Positions 1 through 5,405 of a stretch of 5,405 nt of DNA are shown here, piece after piece. The notes under the pieces were generated by a model. The model ran no database searches, had not been told where the DNA came from, and worked only from the letters and a program-made list of their open reading frames with translations. This DNA comes from Prevotellaceae bacterium. Lineage in GTDB: Bacteria > Bacteroidota > Bacteroidia > Bacteroidales > UBA932. Position 1 is the stretch's first letter. Every line of letters begins with the position of its first letter. The translations under genes were made by a program, and so were the position numbers. The stretch spans positions 1 through 5,405 of the forward strand of contig JAITKY010000260.1 in assembly GCA_031278135.1 (NCBI GenBank). Direction: 5' to 3'.

Positions 1-33
1 ATATACGTATGCAACTGGGATTATATACGTATG
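1..33. repeat. Short direct repeat ATATACGTATG, two copies
   Basis: ATATACGTATG occurs at 1-11 and again at 23-33, a 22-bp period. Each copy contains the 8-bp palindrome ATACGTAT. The first copy starts at the window edge, so more copies may lie to the left. The segment could be the 3' end of an upstream + strand gene: one frame runs open from position 3 to a TGA at 48-50 and another to a TGA at 44-46. These stretches are too short to choose between or to identify. No function is assigned. Confidence 0.4.
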
Positions 34-40
34 TAGCCGG

Positions 41-65
41 TATTGACTGAAGTATACGGTCAATA
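41..65. other. Small stem-loop / inverted repeat
   Basis: TATTGAC (41-47) is exactly complementary to GTCAATA (59-65). Adding the T48-G58 wobble and the G49-C57 pair makes a 9-bp stem with a 7-nt loop. No T-run follows on either strand, so it is not a convincing intrinsic terminator. It could be a remnant of the 3' region of an upstream gene or a protein-binding dyad. Confidence 0.35.
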
Positions 66-118
66 AAGTGACATCGCGCAAATTAAATTGTCGCATTATG
101 GGTAGCCGATGACGCCGA

Positions 119-153
119 AACCCCCGAGCTGCGCCTGCGGCTTGCAAGGGGTT
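119..153. terminator. GC-rich hairpin just upstream of the RND promoter (possible terminator)
   Basis: AACCCC (119-124) pairs with GGGGTT (148-153). Inside it, 125-132 pairs with 137-144 (eight pairs including two G-U) around a GCCT loop, leaving a 3-nt bulge at 145-147. This is by far the most GC-rich and most stable predicted structure in the left intergenic region, and it ends two bases before the -33 TTG. It could terminate or insulate transcription from an upstream gene. It lacks a proper U-tract, so the terminator label is an inference; the pairing itself is seen directly. Confidence 0.4.
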
Positions 154-154
154 A

Positions 155-185
155 TTGACAAATACTAAAAAAAGTATTATCTTTG
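155..185 (+). promoter_or_regulatory. Bacteroidota-type promoter for the RND gene
   Basis: A TTG (155-157, within TTGACA) is followed 20 bases later by TATCTTTG (178-185). This matches the Bacteroides primary-sigma consensus TTG / N19-21 / TAnnTTTG. Transcription would start a few bases after 185, giving an A/T-rich leader of about 65-70 nt before the ATG at 259. An inverted repeat occupies the spacer and is listed separately. Confidence 0.75.
161..178. promoter_or_regulatory. Inverted repeat between -33 and -7 (candidate operator)
   Basis: AATACT (161-166) and AGTATT (173-178) form a perfect 6-bp inverted repeat separated by six A residues. It lies entirely between the -33 and -7 elements and overlaps the first base of the -7 box. 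A dimeric repressor bound here would block the promoter, a common arrangement for efflux pump genes controlled by TetR- or MarR-type regulators. No regulator gene is in the window, and the spacer is A/T-rich, so a chance dyad is possible. Confidence 0.4.
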
Positions 186-258
186 TGCATTGATAATAAG
201 AATATGATTAACGATATTTTGGTAATAGACAATAATTTACATTAAATCATAAAATGCT

Positions 259-3200
259 ATGAGAGTTTCTTCTTTTTCCATAATTCTTTCTTTTGTTTGC
301 TTGATGATACTTGGGATCTTCATGATTCCGAAACTTCCTTTCAAACTGAATCCTTCACGACAATTGCCGGTGATTCATGTTTCATTTAGTATGTCGGGGC
401 AGTCGGCGCGAGTAGTTGAGACGGAGGTGACTTCGAAAGTCGAAGCCATGTTGAGCCGTATGAAGGGAGTACAGGGAGTTAATTCGATGTCGTCTGCCGG
501 CCACGGGAATGTGACCATCCGGTTGTCGAAACACACAGACCCCGACATGGCAAGGTTTGAAGTATCGACGATTATTCGTCAGATGTGGCCCTCGTTGCCT
601 CAGGAAGTCAGTTATCCACATATCTTTATTTCAGGTACAGCGAGTAACGAATCAGCGTCGCCGCCATACCTGCGTTACACTGTCAATGCGCCCTTTTCGC
701 CGATGCAGATACAGGAGTATATCAACAACAATCTGAAACCCAAACTTGCCGAAATATCGGGCATCGACCGAATTGAAGTTTCGGGAGCCAGCCGCATGAT
801 TTACAAGCTGGAATACGACTACACACTGTTAAAAAACATGAAAGTCTCGATTGGTGACATTCAGTCGGCAATCAGTTCGTATCTTTACAGAGAATTTCTT
901 GGAATCGGCAGAATAGCAGACGAAAACAAAAATGAACAGTGGATTCGAATTGCTCTGATTTCGGAAGACAGAACCCGTCCTTTCGACCCTTCGATCATTC
1001 AGGTGAAAAACATCAATGGACGAATTATATATTTAAACGACATAGTGAAAACCACTTACGAAGAGGAAGAATCCTCGAGTCTTTTCCGTATCAACGGACT
1101 CAATTCAATATATCTTTCGCTGACGGCAAAAGACAACGCCAATCAACTTACGCTTAGCAAACTGACAAAAGAAGCGCTGGAAAGCTATAAGGAAACTTTT
1201 CCCGACGGATATGAACTCCATTTGTCGTACGATGCAGGAGAATATCTTCAGGACGAGATGAATAAAATCTATTTCCGTTCGGGATTGACTGTTGCGATTC
1301 TTTTGTGTTTCGTATTCATCGTATATCGCAACTTCAAATATTCTTTGCTTGTAATATCTTCGTTAGCAGCCAATATCGCAATCGCTGCAATCTTTTATTA
1401 TCTGTTTGAACTCGAGATGCAACTCTATTCTCTGGCAGGATTGACAATCTCGCTGAACCTGATTATCGACAACACAATCATCATGTCCGACCAGATTATC
1501 CGGCGAGGCAACAAAAAAGCGTTCATGGCGATACTTTCGGCAACTCTCACGTCTATAGGCGCATTGTCGGCGATATTGTTTATGGACGAAAAAATTCGCG
1601 CCAACATGCAGGATTTCGCATGGGTTGTAATAATAAATCTAACTATATCGCTGTTTATTGCGTTGTTCCTTGTGCCTGCGCTGGTCGATAAACTCCAGCT
1701 TGTGAAAGCAGGACAGAAACCCAAAAAACAATCCCTTTTCGAACGGCTTCGCAACAAACAGGCTTTTCTGAAACGTATCACACAGAAAATACGTGGAAAA
1801 AGGATTTATGTTTATCTCAATCGTATTTACGCAAAGATAATTGTCGTCACACAGAAGCGAAGACCCTGGATTGTAGCGGTTCTGATTCTTTCGTTCGGGT
1901 TACCAGTATTCATGTTGCCCGATAAAGTAGGCGAAAAACGATACTATTACATCTCCGACGAAAACTCGGGATTCTTAGCTAAACTGTACAACAAAACCAT
2001 AGGAGCGGCTTTTTACAAAGAAAAAATAAAACCCATTTCAGATGTGGCTTTAGGCGGAACTTTACGACTGTTTGTGCAGAAAGTCCGTAGCGGGTCGTAT
2101 GCTTCATCGGATGTAAGGAGCGAAACAGCATTACACGCAGCAGCGTCGTTACCCAACGGCGCTACCAAAGAACAGATGGATGTGCTGGTAAAAAAAATGG
2201 AAAACTATATCAGGCAGTATCCCGAAGTCAAACAGTTTGAAACACATATTGCAAGCGGACAGAGAGCAAATATCAGAATCCTGTTTGTTAAAGAACATCA
2301 ACGTAGCGGATTTCCTCACAGACTAAGAAACCTGTTGATACGCAAAGCTATCGAATGGGGCGGCGGAAGCTGGCAGGTATATGGCGTCGGCGATGGATTC
2401 AACAACGATATAAGAGAAGAAGCAGGCCATAGTCAGATAAAACTTTTGGGATATAACTACGACGAACTTCAATCGTTGTCCGAAATAATGAGAGATTCGC
2501 TGTTGCGCCATCGCAGAATCAAAAATGTCACCATCGATTCGAAATTCAACTGGTACAAAAACGATTATACGGAATTTGTGTTCGACCTGAATCGTGAAAA
2601 ACTGTCGCAGATAAAAATATTGCCGGTTCAATTATACAGTTCGTTCGCTCCGCTGTTCGGGAAAAACATCGGCGCCGGAGAATGGATATACAACGACAGG
2701 GCTGAATATATCCGTATGTATTCCAACCAGGCAAAAGATTTTGATATCTGGAACATGAAAAATTATCAAAACCAAATCGGCGAACAGGAATACAAACTTA
2801 TCAATATCGCAAACATCGAACAATGGCAGGCGCCACAGGACATTGCGAAAGAAAATCAACAGTATCTTCTGTGCGTACAGTATGAATATATCGGAGCGTA
2901 TCAGCAGACAGACAAGGTGATGCAACAACATATCAATTTGTTCAACGAAGAAGCTCCGCTGGGATATAAAGCCGCCAGAGAATCGTATAAATACTGGTGG
3001 GGCGATTCTGCTGTAACACAGTACCGTTTGCTGTTTCTGATTATCCTGATCATCTTTTTCATGTCGAGCATACTGTTCAACTCGCTCACTCAACCGCTGA
3101 TAATTCTGTTTATCGTCCCTGTTGCCTACATCGGTCTGTTTCTAACATTCTATCTGTTCAAACTCAGTTTCGATCAGGGAGGGTTTGCCGCATTTATACT

Positions 3201-3504
3201 CCTGACCGGTATTTCGGTCAATGCCAACATCTACGTGCTTAACGAATACAATAATATCAGAAAAAAGCGTCCGCTTATAAAGCCGCTACGAGCATATATC
3301 AAAGCATGGAACGCCAAAGTGTTGCCTATCTTTCTGACGATTTTTTCGAGTGTGCTGGGTTTCATTCCGTTCATGATAGGTCAATATAGGGAAGCGTTTT
3401 GGTTTCCGCTGGCAGCAGGAACAGTCGGCGGTTTGATAATGTCGTTTATAACGCTGTTTCTGTTTTTGCCGCTGTTTATGGGAGCAGGAAAAAAACGGAA
3501 ATAA
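259..3504 (+). CDS. RND-family efflux transporter permease subunit
   Basis: This is an inner-membrane drug/proton antiporter of the AcrB/CusA (ACR_tran) superfamily, normally the pump of a tripartite efflux complex. The fold is complete: TM1 at about residues 4-23, periplasmic loop 25-335, TM2-TM6 at about 338-475, a basic cytoplasmic linker (477-535), TM7 537-553, second periplasmic loop 556-918, TM8-TM12 922-1074, and a short basic tail. By eye against AcrB, the TM4 Asp pair D407/D408 is D404/N405, K940 is N988, R971 is K1020 and T978 is T1027. The length of 1081 aa is normal for the family. The start is the first ATG after an in-frame TAA at 250-252 and leads directly into TM1. An ATG at 254 opens only a two-codon frame. 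No adaptor or TolC-like gene is present here. The substrate (drug, bile salt or metal) cannot be read from the sequence. Expression is likely from the promoter at 155-185. Confidence 0.95.
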   Translation: MRVSSFSIILSFVCLMILGIFMIPKLPFKLNPSRQLPVIHVSFSMSGQSARVVETEVTSKVEAMLSRMKGVQGVNSMSSAGHGNVTIRLSKHTDPDMARFEVSTIIRQMWPSLPQEVSYPHIFISGTASNESASPPYLRYTVNAPFSPMQIQEYINNNLKPKLAEISGIDRIEVSGASRMIYKLEYDYTLLKNMKVSIGDIQSAISSYLYREFLGIGRIADENKNEQWIRIALISEDRTRPFDPSIIQVKNINGRIIYLNDIVKTTYEEEESSSLFRINGLNSIYLSLTAKDNANQLTLSKLTKEALESYKETFPDGYELHLSYDAGEYLQDEMNKIYFRSGLTVAILLCFVFIVYRNFKYSLLVISSLAANIAIAAIFYYLFELEMQLYSLAGLTISLNLIIDNTIIMSDQIIRRGNKKAFMAILSATLTSIGALSAILFMDEKIRANMQDFAWVVIINLTISLFIALFLVPALVDKLQLVKAGQKPKKQSLFERLRNKQAFLKRITQKIRGKRIYVYLNRIYAKIIVVTQKRRPWIVAVLILSFGLPVFMLPDKVGEKRYYYISDENSGFLAKLYNKTIGAAFYKEKIKPISDVALGGTLRLFVQKVRSGSYASSDVRSETALHAAASLPNGATKEQMDVLVKKMENYIRQYPEVKQFETHIASGQRANIRILFVKEHQRSGFPHRLRNLLIRKAIEWGGGSWQVYGVGDGFNNDIREEAGHSQIKLLGYNYDELQSLSEIMRDSLLRHRRIKNVTIDSKFNWYKNDYTEFVFDLNREKLSQIKILPVQLYSSFAPLFGKNIGAGEWIYNDRAEYIRMYSNQAKDFDIWNMKNYQNQIGEQEYKLINIANIEQWQAPQDIAKENQQYLLCVQYEYIGAYQQTDKVMQQHINLFNEEAPLGYKAARESYKYWWGDSAVTQYRLLFLIILIIFFMSSILFNSLTQPLIILFIVPVAYIGLFLTFYLFKLSFDQGGFAAFILLTGISVNANIYVLNEYNNIRKKRPLIKPLRAYIKAWNAKVLPIFLTIFSSVLGFIPFMIGQYREAFWFPLAAGTVGGLIMSFITLFLFLPLFMGAGKKRK

Positions 3505-3515
3505 ACAATTTCAAT

Positions 3516-3523
3516 TATCTTTG
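3516..3523 (+). promoter_or_regulatory. -7 box directly upstream of fsr
   Basis: TATCTTTG fits the Bacteroidota -7 consensus TAnnTTTG exactly and lies in the 27-bp gap between the RND stop and the fsr ATG. There is no TTG about 20 bases upstream, where the sequence is an A-rich run at the end of the RND gene, so the -33 element is missing or poor. If active, the start point would fall within a few bases of the ATG at 3532, giving a leaderless or nearly leaderless fsr mRNA. It would let fsr be expressed separately from the pump gene. Confidence 0.5.
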
Positions 3524-3531
3524 CGGCGTTT

Positions 3532-4728
3532 ATGAGACAGAAAACAGTTGCGCCATCGATAGGCATATTGCTTAGTTTAAGTATATTACACGGATTAAAC
3601 GATGCGTTACAGTCAGTAGTGACAGCGTCGTATCCTTTGTTAAAAGACGATTTGATGCTCAGTTTCAGTCAAATCGGATTGGTTACATTAACATACCAAA
3701 TTGCGGCTTCCGTATTTCAGCCGGTAATCGGGCTTTTCTACGATAAACATCCTTATATCTGGTCGTTACCCGTAGGAACATGTTTTACTTTAATCGGAAT
3801 CGTCTTGCTGGCTTTTGCTACGACAATGTTTTGGACAATGTGTTCGGTGTTTATGGTTGGAATAGGTTCATCTACACTGCATCCCGAAGCTTCACGCCTG
3901 ACATCAATCGCTTCGGGCGGAAAACGCGGATTTGCACAATCTCTTTTTCAGGTCGGCGGAAACCTTGGAGGGGCTATTGGACCTCTGTTAGTTGCCTTTT
4001 TAGCAGCGCCCTACGGTCGTCAATACATTTCGTTCTTTGCGATTCTGTCGGTTATCGCCATCGTCGTCGCCATACCTGTATGTCGCTGGTATAAAAACAG
4101 ATTACAGATATTCCGAGAAGAAAAAACCAGTATGAAGGTCAGGACGGAATCGCCTTTGCCTGCGAAAACAGTAGTTTTTTCGATTGCTGTCCTTTTGATG
4201 CTGATTTTTTCGAAATATGTTTATATGGCAAGTTTGTCAAGCTTTTATACATTCTATTTGATAGAAAAATTCAATGTCGAAATACAGGATTCGCAAATTT
4301 ATCTGTTTGTTTTTTTGGGTGCAACAGCAATAGGTACTTTGCTTGGAGGTCCTGTCGGTGACAAAATCGGACGTAAGTATGTGATTTGGGCATCGATACT
4401 CGGAGTGGCGCCGTTCACTTTACTGATGCCTCATGTAAATCTGTTATGGACTGTGGTTTTGAGTTTTTTTATCGGGCTGATTATTGCGTCCGCTTTTCCG
4501 GCTATCCTGCTCTACGCCCAAGAGTTGTTACCCTATAAACTCGGTCTGGTGTCGGGATTATTTTTCGGATTTGCATTCGGAATCGCCGGAATTGCATCCG
4601 CAATACTCGGCAAAATGGCAGACATGCACGGTATCGAAACTGTCTATAATATATGTGCATACATGCCCCTGCTCGGAATAATTACATGCCTCCTTCCTAA
4701 TCTGAAAAAAAAAGTGGTTAGTGGTTAG
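3532..4728 (+). CDS. fsr: Fsr-type MFS transporter (fosmidomycin resistance protein)
   Basis: This is a proton-coupled major facilitator exporter of the inner membrane. The E. coli namesake Fsr confers fosmidomycin resistance when overproduced. From memory the match to E. coli Fsr is close along the whole length: HGLND near 20-24, SYPLLKDD 33-40, PVIG 64-67, SLPVGTCFTL 78-87, HPEASR 117-122, QSLFQVGGN 136-144 with GPLL 150-153, IFSKYVYMAS 225-234, the motif-A-like GGPVGDKIGRKYVIW 272-286, YAQELLP 328-334 and GLFFGFAFG 342-350. Twelve hydrophobic segments are visible, six on each side of a charged loop at about 185-212. The length of 398 aa is usual. ATG 3532 is required, because the next Met (42) is past TM1. 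It follows the RND gene by 27 bp in the same frame, suggesting co-transcription. The last four residues (VVSG) are encoded by a short tandem repeat and may be a late addition. Whether the natural substrate is fosmidomycin is unknown. Confidence 0.95.
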   Translation: MRQKTVAPSIGILLSLSILHGLNDALQSVVTASYPLLKDDLMLSFSQIGLVTLTYQIAASVFQPVIGLFYDKHPYIWSLPVGTCFTLIGIVLLAFATTMFWTMCSVFMVGIGSSTLHPEASRLTSIASGGKRGFAQSLFQVGGNLGGAIGPLLVAFLAAPYGRQYISFFAILSVIAIVVAIPVCRWYKNRLQIFREEKTSMKVRTESPLPAKTVVFSIAVLLMLIFSKYVYMASLSSFYTFYLIEKFNVEIQDSQIYLFVFLGATAIGTLLGGPVGDKIGRKYVIWASILGVAPFTLLMPHVNLLWTVVLSFFIGLIIASAFPAILLYAQELLPYKLGLVSGLFFGFAFGIAGIASAILGKMADMHGIETVYNICAYMPLLGIITCLLPNLKKKVVSG

Positions 4729-4731
4729 TGA
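4714..4731 (+). repeat. Heptamer tandem repeat GTGGTTA across the fsr stop
   Basis: GTGGTTA occurs at 4714-4720 and 4721-4727 and continues as GTGA. The fsr stop TAG (4726-4728) is inside the second copy, so the repeat encodes the last residues VVSG. Gain or loss of a 7-bp unit would change the frame and the C-terminus of Fsr, but downstream of all membrane segments, so an effect on function is unlikely. Confidence 0.6.
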
Positions 4732-4850
4732 CGACAAAATTCCTTTTTTCCCAAATTTGTGTAAATCTGTCCTCTTTTTATCCACAGATATTCACAGATT
4801 TCGGACTTCTGTGTGTAATCTATCTATGTATAAAAAAGGGAATTTTGTTG
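4732..4850. repeat. Intergenic element bounded by ~18-bp imperfect inverted repeats
   Basis: The left arm (4732-4749, CGACAAAATTCC then T6) is the reverse complement of the right arm (4832-4850, A6 then GGGAATTTTGTTG) with one mismatch and one extra base. Inside, AAATCTGT (4763-4770) and ACAGATTT (4794-4801) form a nested 8-bp inverted repeat, and ACAGAT is directly repeated at 4784 and 4794. The ~119-bp size, terminal inverted repeats and lack of coding content resemble a MITE or a REP-like hairpin element. No flanking target-site duplication is evident. An RNA copy could fold into a long stem. Confidence 0.45.
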
Positions 4851-4854
4851 TATA

Positions 4855-4916
4855 CCCCCTTCGGGTCTAAGACCCGAAAGAATATTCTTCGGGTCGAATT
4901 TATATGGTGTAGGGGG
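4855..4916. repeat. Three-armed hairpin module with TTCGGGTC repeats (possible fsr terminator)
   Basis: TTCGGGTC occurs at 4860-4867 and 4888-4895, with its complement GACCCGAA between them at 4871-4878. The middle arm can pair leftward (8 bp, TAA loop) or rightward. The rightward pairing continues through the palindrome GAATATTC (4880-4887), giving a near-perfect 25-bp palindrome with one bulged A at 4879. CCCCCT (4855-4860) and AGGGGG (4911-4916) enclose the module. It may end the fsr transcript, but no U-tract follows either hairpin. A dispersed structured repeat is equally likely. Confidence 0.5.
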
Positions 4917-4955
4917 AACCCTTGCGGTTGCCTAATCACGGCATTGACCTCGCAG

Positions 4956-4987
4956 TTCTGGATTCTGATCCAATTCTGTTAATTCTG
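4956..4987. repeat. Cluster of TTCTG words
   Basis: TTCTG occurs four times, at 4956, 4963, 4974 and 4983. The last three are preceded by A (ATTCTG), and AATTCTGTTAATTCTG forms a 9-bp-spaced pair. On the other strand it reads as repeated CAGAAT words, a look common in bacterial intergenic low-complexity repeats. GGAT and ATCC (4960-4963 and 4968-4971) form a small 4-bp hairpin. A T8 run follows at 4992-4999, but the hairpin is too weak to call a terminator. Confidence 0.35.
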
Positions 4988-5019
4988 CCCATTTTTTTTC
5001 CTGCAAATCCCGTTTTTCC

Positions 5020-5096
5020 TTTAACGTAATTTAACACATTCGCATCTATAATATGTTAAATCATGTTAAATAAAATAAAATTTTTAACCGGTTAAT
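5020..5096. promoter_or_regulatory. Dyad-symmetric TTTAAC/GTTAAA array with 12-bp palindrome (candidate operator)
   Basis: TTTAAC occurs at 5020-5025 and 5030-5035, exactly 10 bp apart. Its complement GTTAAA occurs at 5055-5060 and 5065-5070, again 10 bp apart, so the four words form a symmetric array centred near 5045. A further pair is fused into the perfect 12-bp palindrome TTAACCGGTTAA (5084-5095), which abuts the -33 element of the next promoter. One-turn spacing and symmetry suggest binding by a regulator to one DNA face. The region is strongly A/T-rich, which raises the odds of chance matches. Confidence 0.45.
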
Positions 5097-5126
5097 TTGG
5101 TGAATTAAAAATTAGTTGTACCTTTG
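5096..5126 (+). promoter_or_regulatory. Bacteroidota-type promoter for the small GA-repeat ORF
   Basis: TTTG (5096-5099) is followed after 19 bases by TACCTTTG (5119-5126), a full match to the TTTG / N19-21 / TAnnTTTG consensus. The downstream GCCGC resembles the GCGGC after the fsr -7 box. Transcription would start around 5132, leaving about 50 nt before the ATG at 5183. This is the best promoter in the right half of the window and is the main reason for taking the small ORF seriously. Confidence 0.75.
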
Positions 5127-5182
5127 CCGCATTATTTATTTGATTAATGGCATAACGATTGTAGCAAAAAGCAGTAAGTATT

Positions 5183-5353
<171 letters not shown>

Positions 5354-5405
5354 GAAATCAAACAGATAATAAAAAATGTCTGATATTTAAGATAATTTTT
5401 ATATA
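5354..5405. other. A/T-rich right edge
   Basis: These 52 bases are strongly A/T-rich. The alternative frame after the GA tract is open here (from codon ATA at 5350 to the edge), rich in Lys, Ile and Phe. An ATG at 5376 opens only a four-codon frame. No promoter, hairpin or start of a further gene is convincing. Confidence 0.4.

Larger units (their letters stand above)
4729..5182. other. Repeat-rich intergenic region without a supported gene
   Basis: This 454-bp stretch has no ORF with protein-like content. A GTG-started frame (4728-4982) only traverses repeats. From left to right it holds an element bounded by inverted repeats (4732-4850), a hairpin module (4855-4916), a TTCTG word cluster (4956-4987), a T8 run (4992-4999), a TTTAAC/GTTAAA array (5020-5096), a promoter (5096-5126) and a leader of about 50 nt. 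The repeat modules look like dispersed intergenic sequences rather than a decayed gene. Confidence 0.6.

Noticed and set aside
254..262. ATG at 254 overlapping the RND start (ATG CTA TGA), a possible coupled mini-ORF
   Set aside because: It is only two codons long. Such overlaps are common by chance in A/T-rich leaders, and nothing indicates translational coupling.
1425..1781. Minus-strand frame of 118 aa inside the RND gene
   Set aside because: It is antisense to conserved TM4-TM6 of the RND permease; its length follows from the codon pattern of the true gene.
2632..3093. Minus-strand frame of 153 aa inside the RND gene
   Set aside because: It is antisense to the well-supported RND coding sequence, with no promoter and no recognisable domain. 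It is a shadow frame.
4728..4982. GTG-started 84-aa + strand frame after fsr
   Set aside because: It overlaps the fsr stop, runs through inverted repeats and hairpins, and has Cys/Phe/Ile-rich content with no family resemblance. It is a frame across repeats.
4960..4999. Intrinsic terminator ending in the T8 run
   Set aside because: The only hairpin before the T-run is a 4-bp GGAT/ATCC stem, and it is about 20 bases away, so it is not a credible terminator.
5020..5096. CRISPR-like or iteron array
   Set aside because: The words are only 6 bp, on opposite strands, in six copies and without uniform spacers. There is no replication gene nearby, so an operator-like array fits better.

Overview
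The window looks like chromosomal DNA from a member of the Bacteroidota, probably Bacteroidales-like. Three sites match the characteristic sigma-ABfr -7 box TAnnTTTG: TATCTTTG at 178-185, TATCTTTG at 3516-3523 and TACCTTTG at 5119-5126. Two of them have a TTG or TTTG -33 element at the expected distance. The starts lack Shine-Dalgarno sequences and sit in A/T-rich leaders, which is also typical of this phylum. All supported genes are on the + strand.

Layout. Positions 1-258 are non-coding. They hold a short direct repeat, two hairpins and a well-formed promoter with an inverted repeat between its two elements. Positions 259-3504 encode a complete 1081-residue RND-family efflux permease. After a 27-base gap containing only a -7-type box, 3532-4728 encode a complete 398-residue MFS exporter that I recognise as Fsr, the fosmidomycin-resistance type. 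Positions 4729-5182 are a repeat-rich intergenic stretch: a heptamer repeat at the fsr stop, an element bounded by roughly 18-bp inverted repeats, a three-armed hairpin module, a cluster of TTCTG words, a dyad-symmetric array of TTTAAC/GTTAAA half-sites, and a strong promoter. That promoter reads into a 56-codon ORF (5183-5353), below the usual size cutoff, which ends in a tract of exactly 18 GA dinucleotides followed immediately by TAA.

How the parts may work together. The RND pump and Fsr are adjacent, co-directional, nearly touching and both drug/proton exporters, so a shared efflux transcript from the promoter at 155-185 is plausible. No periplasmic adaptor or outer-membrane channel gene is in the window, so the RND protein must borrow partners or have them outside it. 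The most interesting locus is the right end, where the coding GA tract has the features of a slipped-strand (phase-variable) contingency locus. With the repeat number seen here the frame closes at once. One fewer unit, or two more, would open a frame that runs off the window.
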